Origin: Bacteroidota bacterium
GTDB taxonomy: Bacteria; Bacteroidota; Bacteroidia; Chitinophagales; Saprospiraceae
Length of the DNA stretch: 35,797 bases
Reading direction: 5' to 3'
NCBI GenBank assembly: GCA_029561355.1
Contig: JAKQJD010000370.1
Coordinates: 1 to 35,797 of the forward strand
Under the pieces are notes generated by a model, which saw only the letters and a list, made by a program, of their open reading frames with translations, was not told where the DNA came from and ran no database searches. Shown in pieces: positions 35,255 to 35,797 of the stretch (position 1 is its first letter; every line of letters starts with the position of its first letter). The position numbers were made by a program, and so were the translations under genes.

Positions 35255-35584
35255 ATGAAATCAACAATTATTTTATTGGTGTTTTTGGCGGGACTCATGG
35301 CAAGTTCCTGCAAGAAGATCTACACCTGTGAGTGCAGTTTAACGAGAAGTCATACCGCCCGCAATGCCCAGGATTCTACCTACAATGAAAATTACGATGG
35401 TGGATCGAAGGCCTACGACAAAAAAATGAGTGAAAAGCAGGCGAAGTCGGCCTGCACGCACGAAGAGGGCTCTATTTTATCCAATTATCAGTCCGCCAGC
35501 GCGGGTATGTATGCACAGGCTGCTACTTTTGGTATCAAGCCCGATCCCAATGACACATTTTCGGCAAGTTGTACTTTAAAATAA
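35255..35584 (+). CDS. Small Cys-rich lipoprotein, first of a tandem pair
   Basis: 109 aa from the ATG at 35255. The frame is open from 35177, but the upstream part lacks a signal peptide ahead of MKSTIILLVFLAGLMASSC, which is a clear lipoprotein signal (Cys19). The mature part begins CKKIYTCECSLTRS and contains KAYDKKMSEKQAKSACTH. Four to five Cys may form disulfides in the periplasm. No family is recognised. The second copy follows 15 bp downstream. Confidence 0.82.
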   Translation: MKSTIILLVFLAGLMASSCKKIYTCECSLTRSHTARNAQDSTYNENYDGGSKAYDKKMSEKQAKSACTHEEGSILSNYQSASAGMYAQAATFGIKPDPNDTFSASCTLK

Positions 35585-35599
35585 TTCAAAAACAGCAAG

Positions 35600-35797
35600 A
35601 TGATGAAAACAATACAATTTTTAATGATAACAATAGCCCTTTGCTTTGGGTCCTGCAAAAAATCATATACCTGCGAATGTACAACCAAGACAGTGGTTAC
35701 CGTCCCTTCAATCCCCGGTTATCCCGGTGGTACTTTTACCCTGCCTTCGCAAACAGAAAGTAAAGCTTATGGCGAGAAAATGACAAAAACACAGGCC
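35600..35797 (+). CDS. Small lipoprotein, second of the tandem pair, cut by the window end
   Basis: Open from the ATG at 35600 (a second ATG is at 35603) to the last base, 66 codons without a stop. The signal MMKTIQFLMITIALCFGSC leads to a lipid-Cys, then CKKSYTCECTTKT. Later KAYGEKMTKTQA matches KAYDKKMSEKQA of the gene before it, so the two are paralogues from a tandem duplication. The middle differs: this copy has a Pro/Gly-rich stretch (VPSIPGYPGGTFTLP). The function is unknown. Confidence 0.85.
   Translation, partial: MMKTIQFLMITIALCFGSCKKSYTCECTTKTVVTVPSIPGYPGGTFTLPSQTESKAYGEKMTKTQA

Overview
The window carries about 22 protein-coding genes and no rRNA, tRNA or CRISPR array that I can see. 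It reads as Bacteroidota. Several predicted secreted proteins end in type IX secretion (T9SS) sorting domains, of type A and of the type B gliding-motility kind, and several promoters fit the Bacteroidota pattern TTTG-N17-23-TAnnTTTG. The left 26.9 kb most resembles Saprospiraceae: a dockerin-like module of the TTFDLVLISKHILG type, an SprB-like repeat protein and an FG-GAP/UnbV protein. This placement is by family resemblance only; no search was run.

Left region (1-26.9 kb, G+C-rich). Four or five giant secreted proteins dominate: a partial Asp-box (BNR) propeller with dockerin (1-2739), an 841-aa multi-Ig/dockerin/cohesin-like protein (3658-6183), a 951-aa FG-GAP protein (11663-14518), a 1550-aa SprB-like adhesin (14696-19348) and an M43-type metalloprotease (24133-25635). 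Housekeeping and metabolic genes lie among them: a cytochrome oxidase subunit III-like protein, proC, a lipoprotein-type isoaspartyl peptidase/asparaginase, a GNAT acetyltransferase, hutI and an MVF-type flippase. Three genes have no recognised function.

The most unusual feature of the left region is its intergenic DNA. All four convergent gene pairs, plus two tandem gaps, are filled almost stop codon to stop codon by long hairpins. Several have a unique palindromic core flanked by short tandem repeats, including AATAACC heptads. Some gene stop codons lie inside these elements. Two copies of one core bracket the GNAT gene in opposite orientations.

Right region (27.3-35.8 kb, visibly more A/T-rich). 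It holds paaE, katG, a BCP/PrxQ-like peroxiredoxin, rnhB, a large DUF3352-like/propeller protein and two tandem paralogous small lipoproteins, the last cut by the window end. paaA (left) and paaE (right) encode two subunits of phenylacetyl-CoA epoxidase and diverge from a 402-bp spacer full of nested inverted repeats. The change in composition and intergenic style falls in that spacer. It may be a horizontal-transfer boundary or a contig chimera, although the functional match of paaA and paaE argues for a real locus.

How the genes may work together: the T9SS proteins form a surface/secreted set with dockerin- and cohesin-like folds; katG and the peroxiredoxin form a peroxide-defence pair; paaA and paaE imply aerobic phenylacetate catabolism, with paaB, paaC and paaD not in the window.
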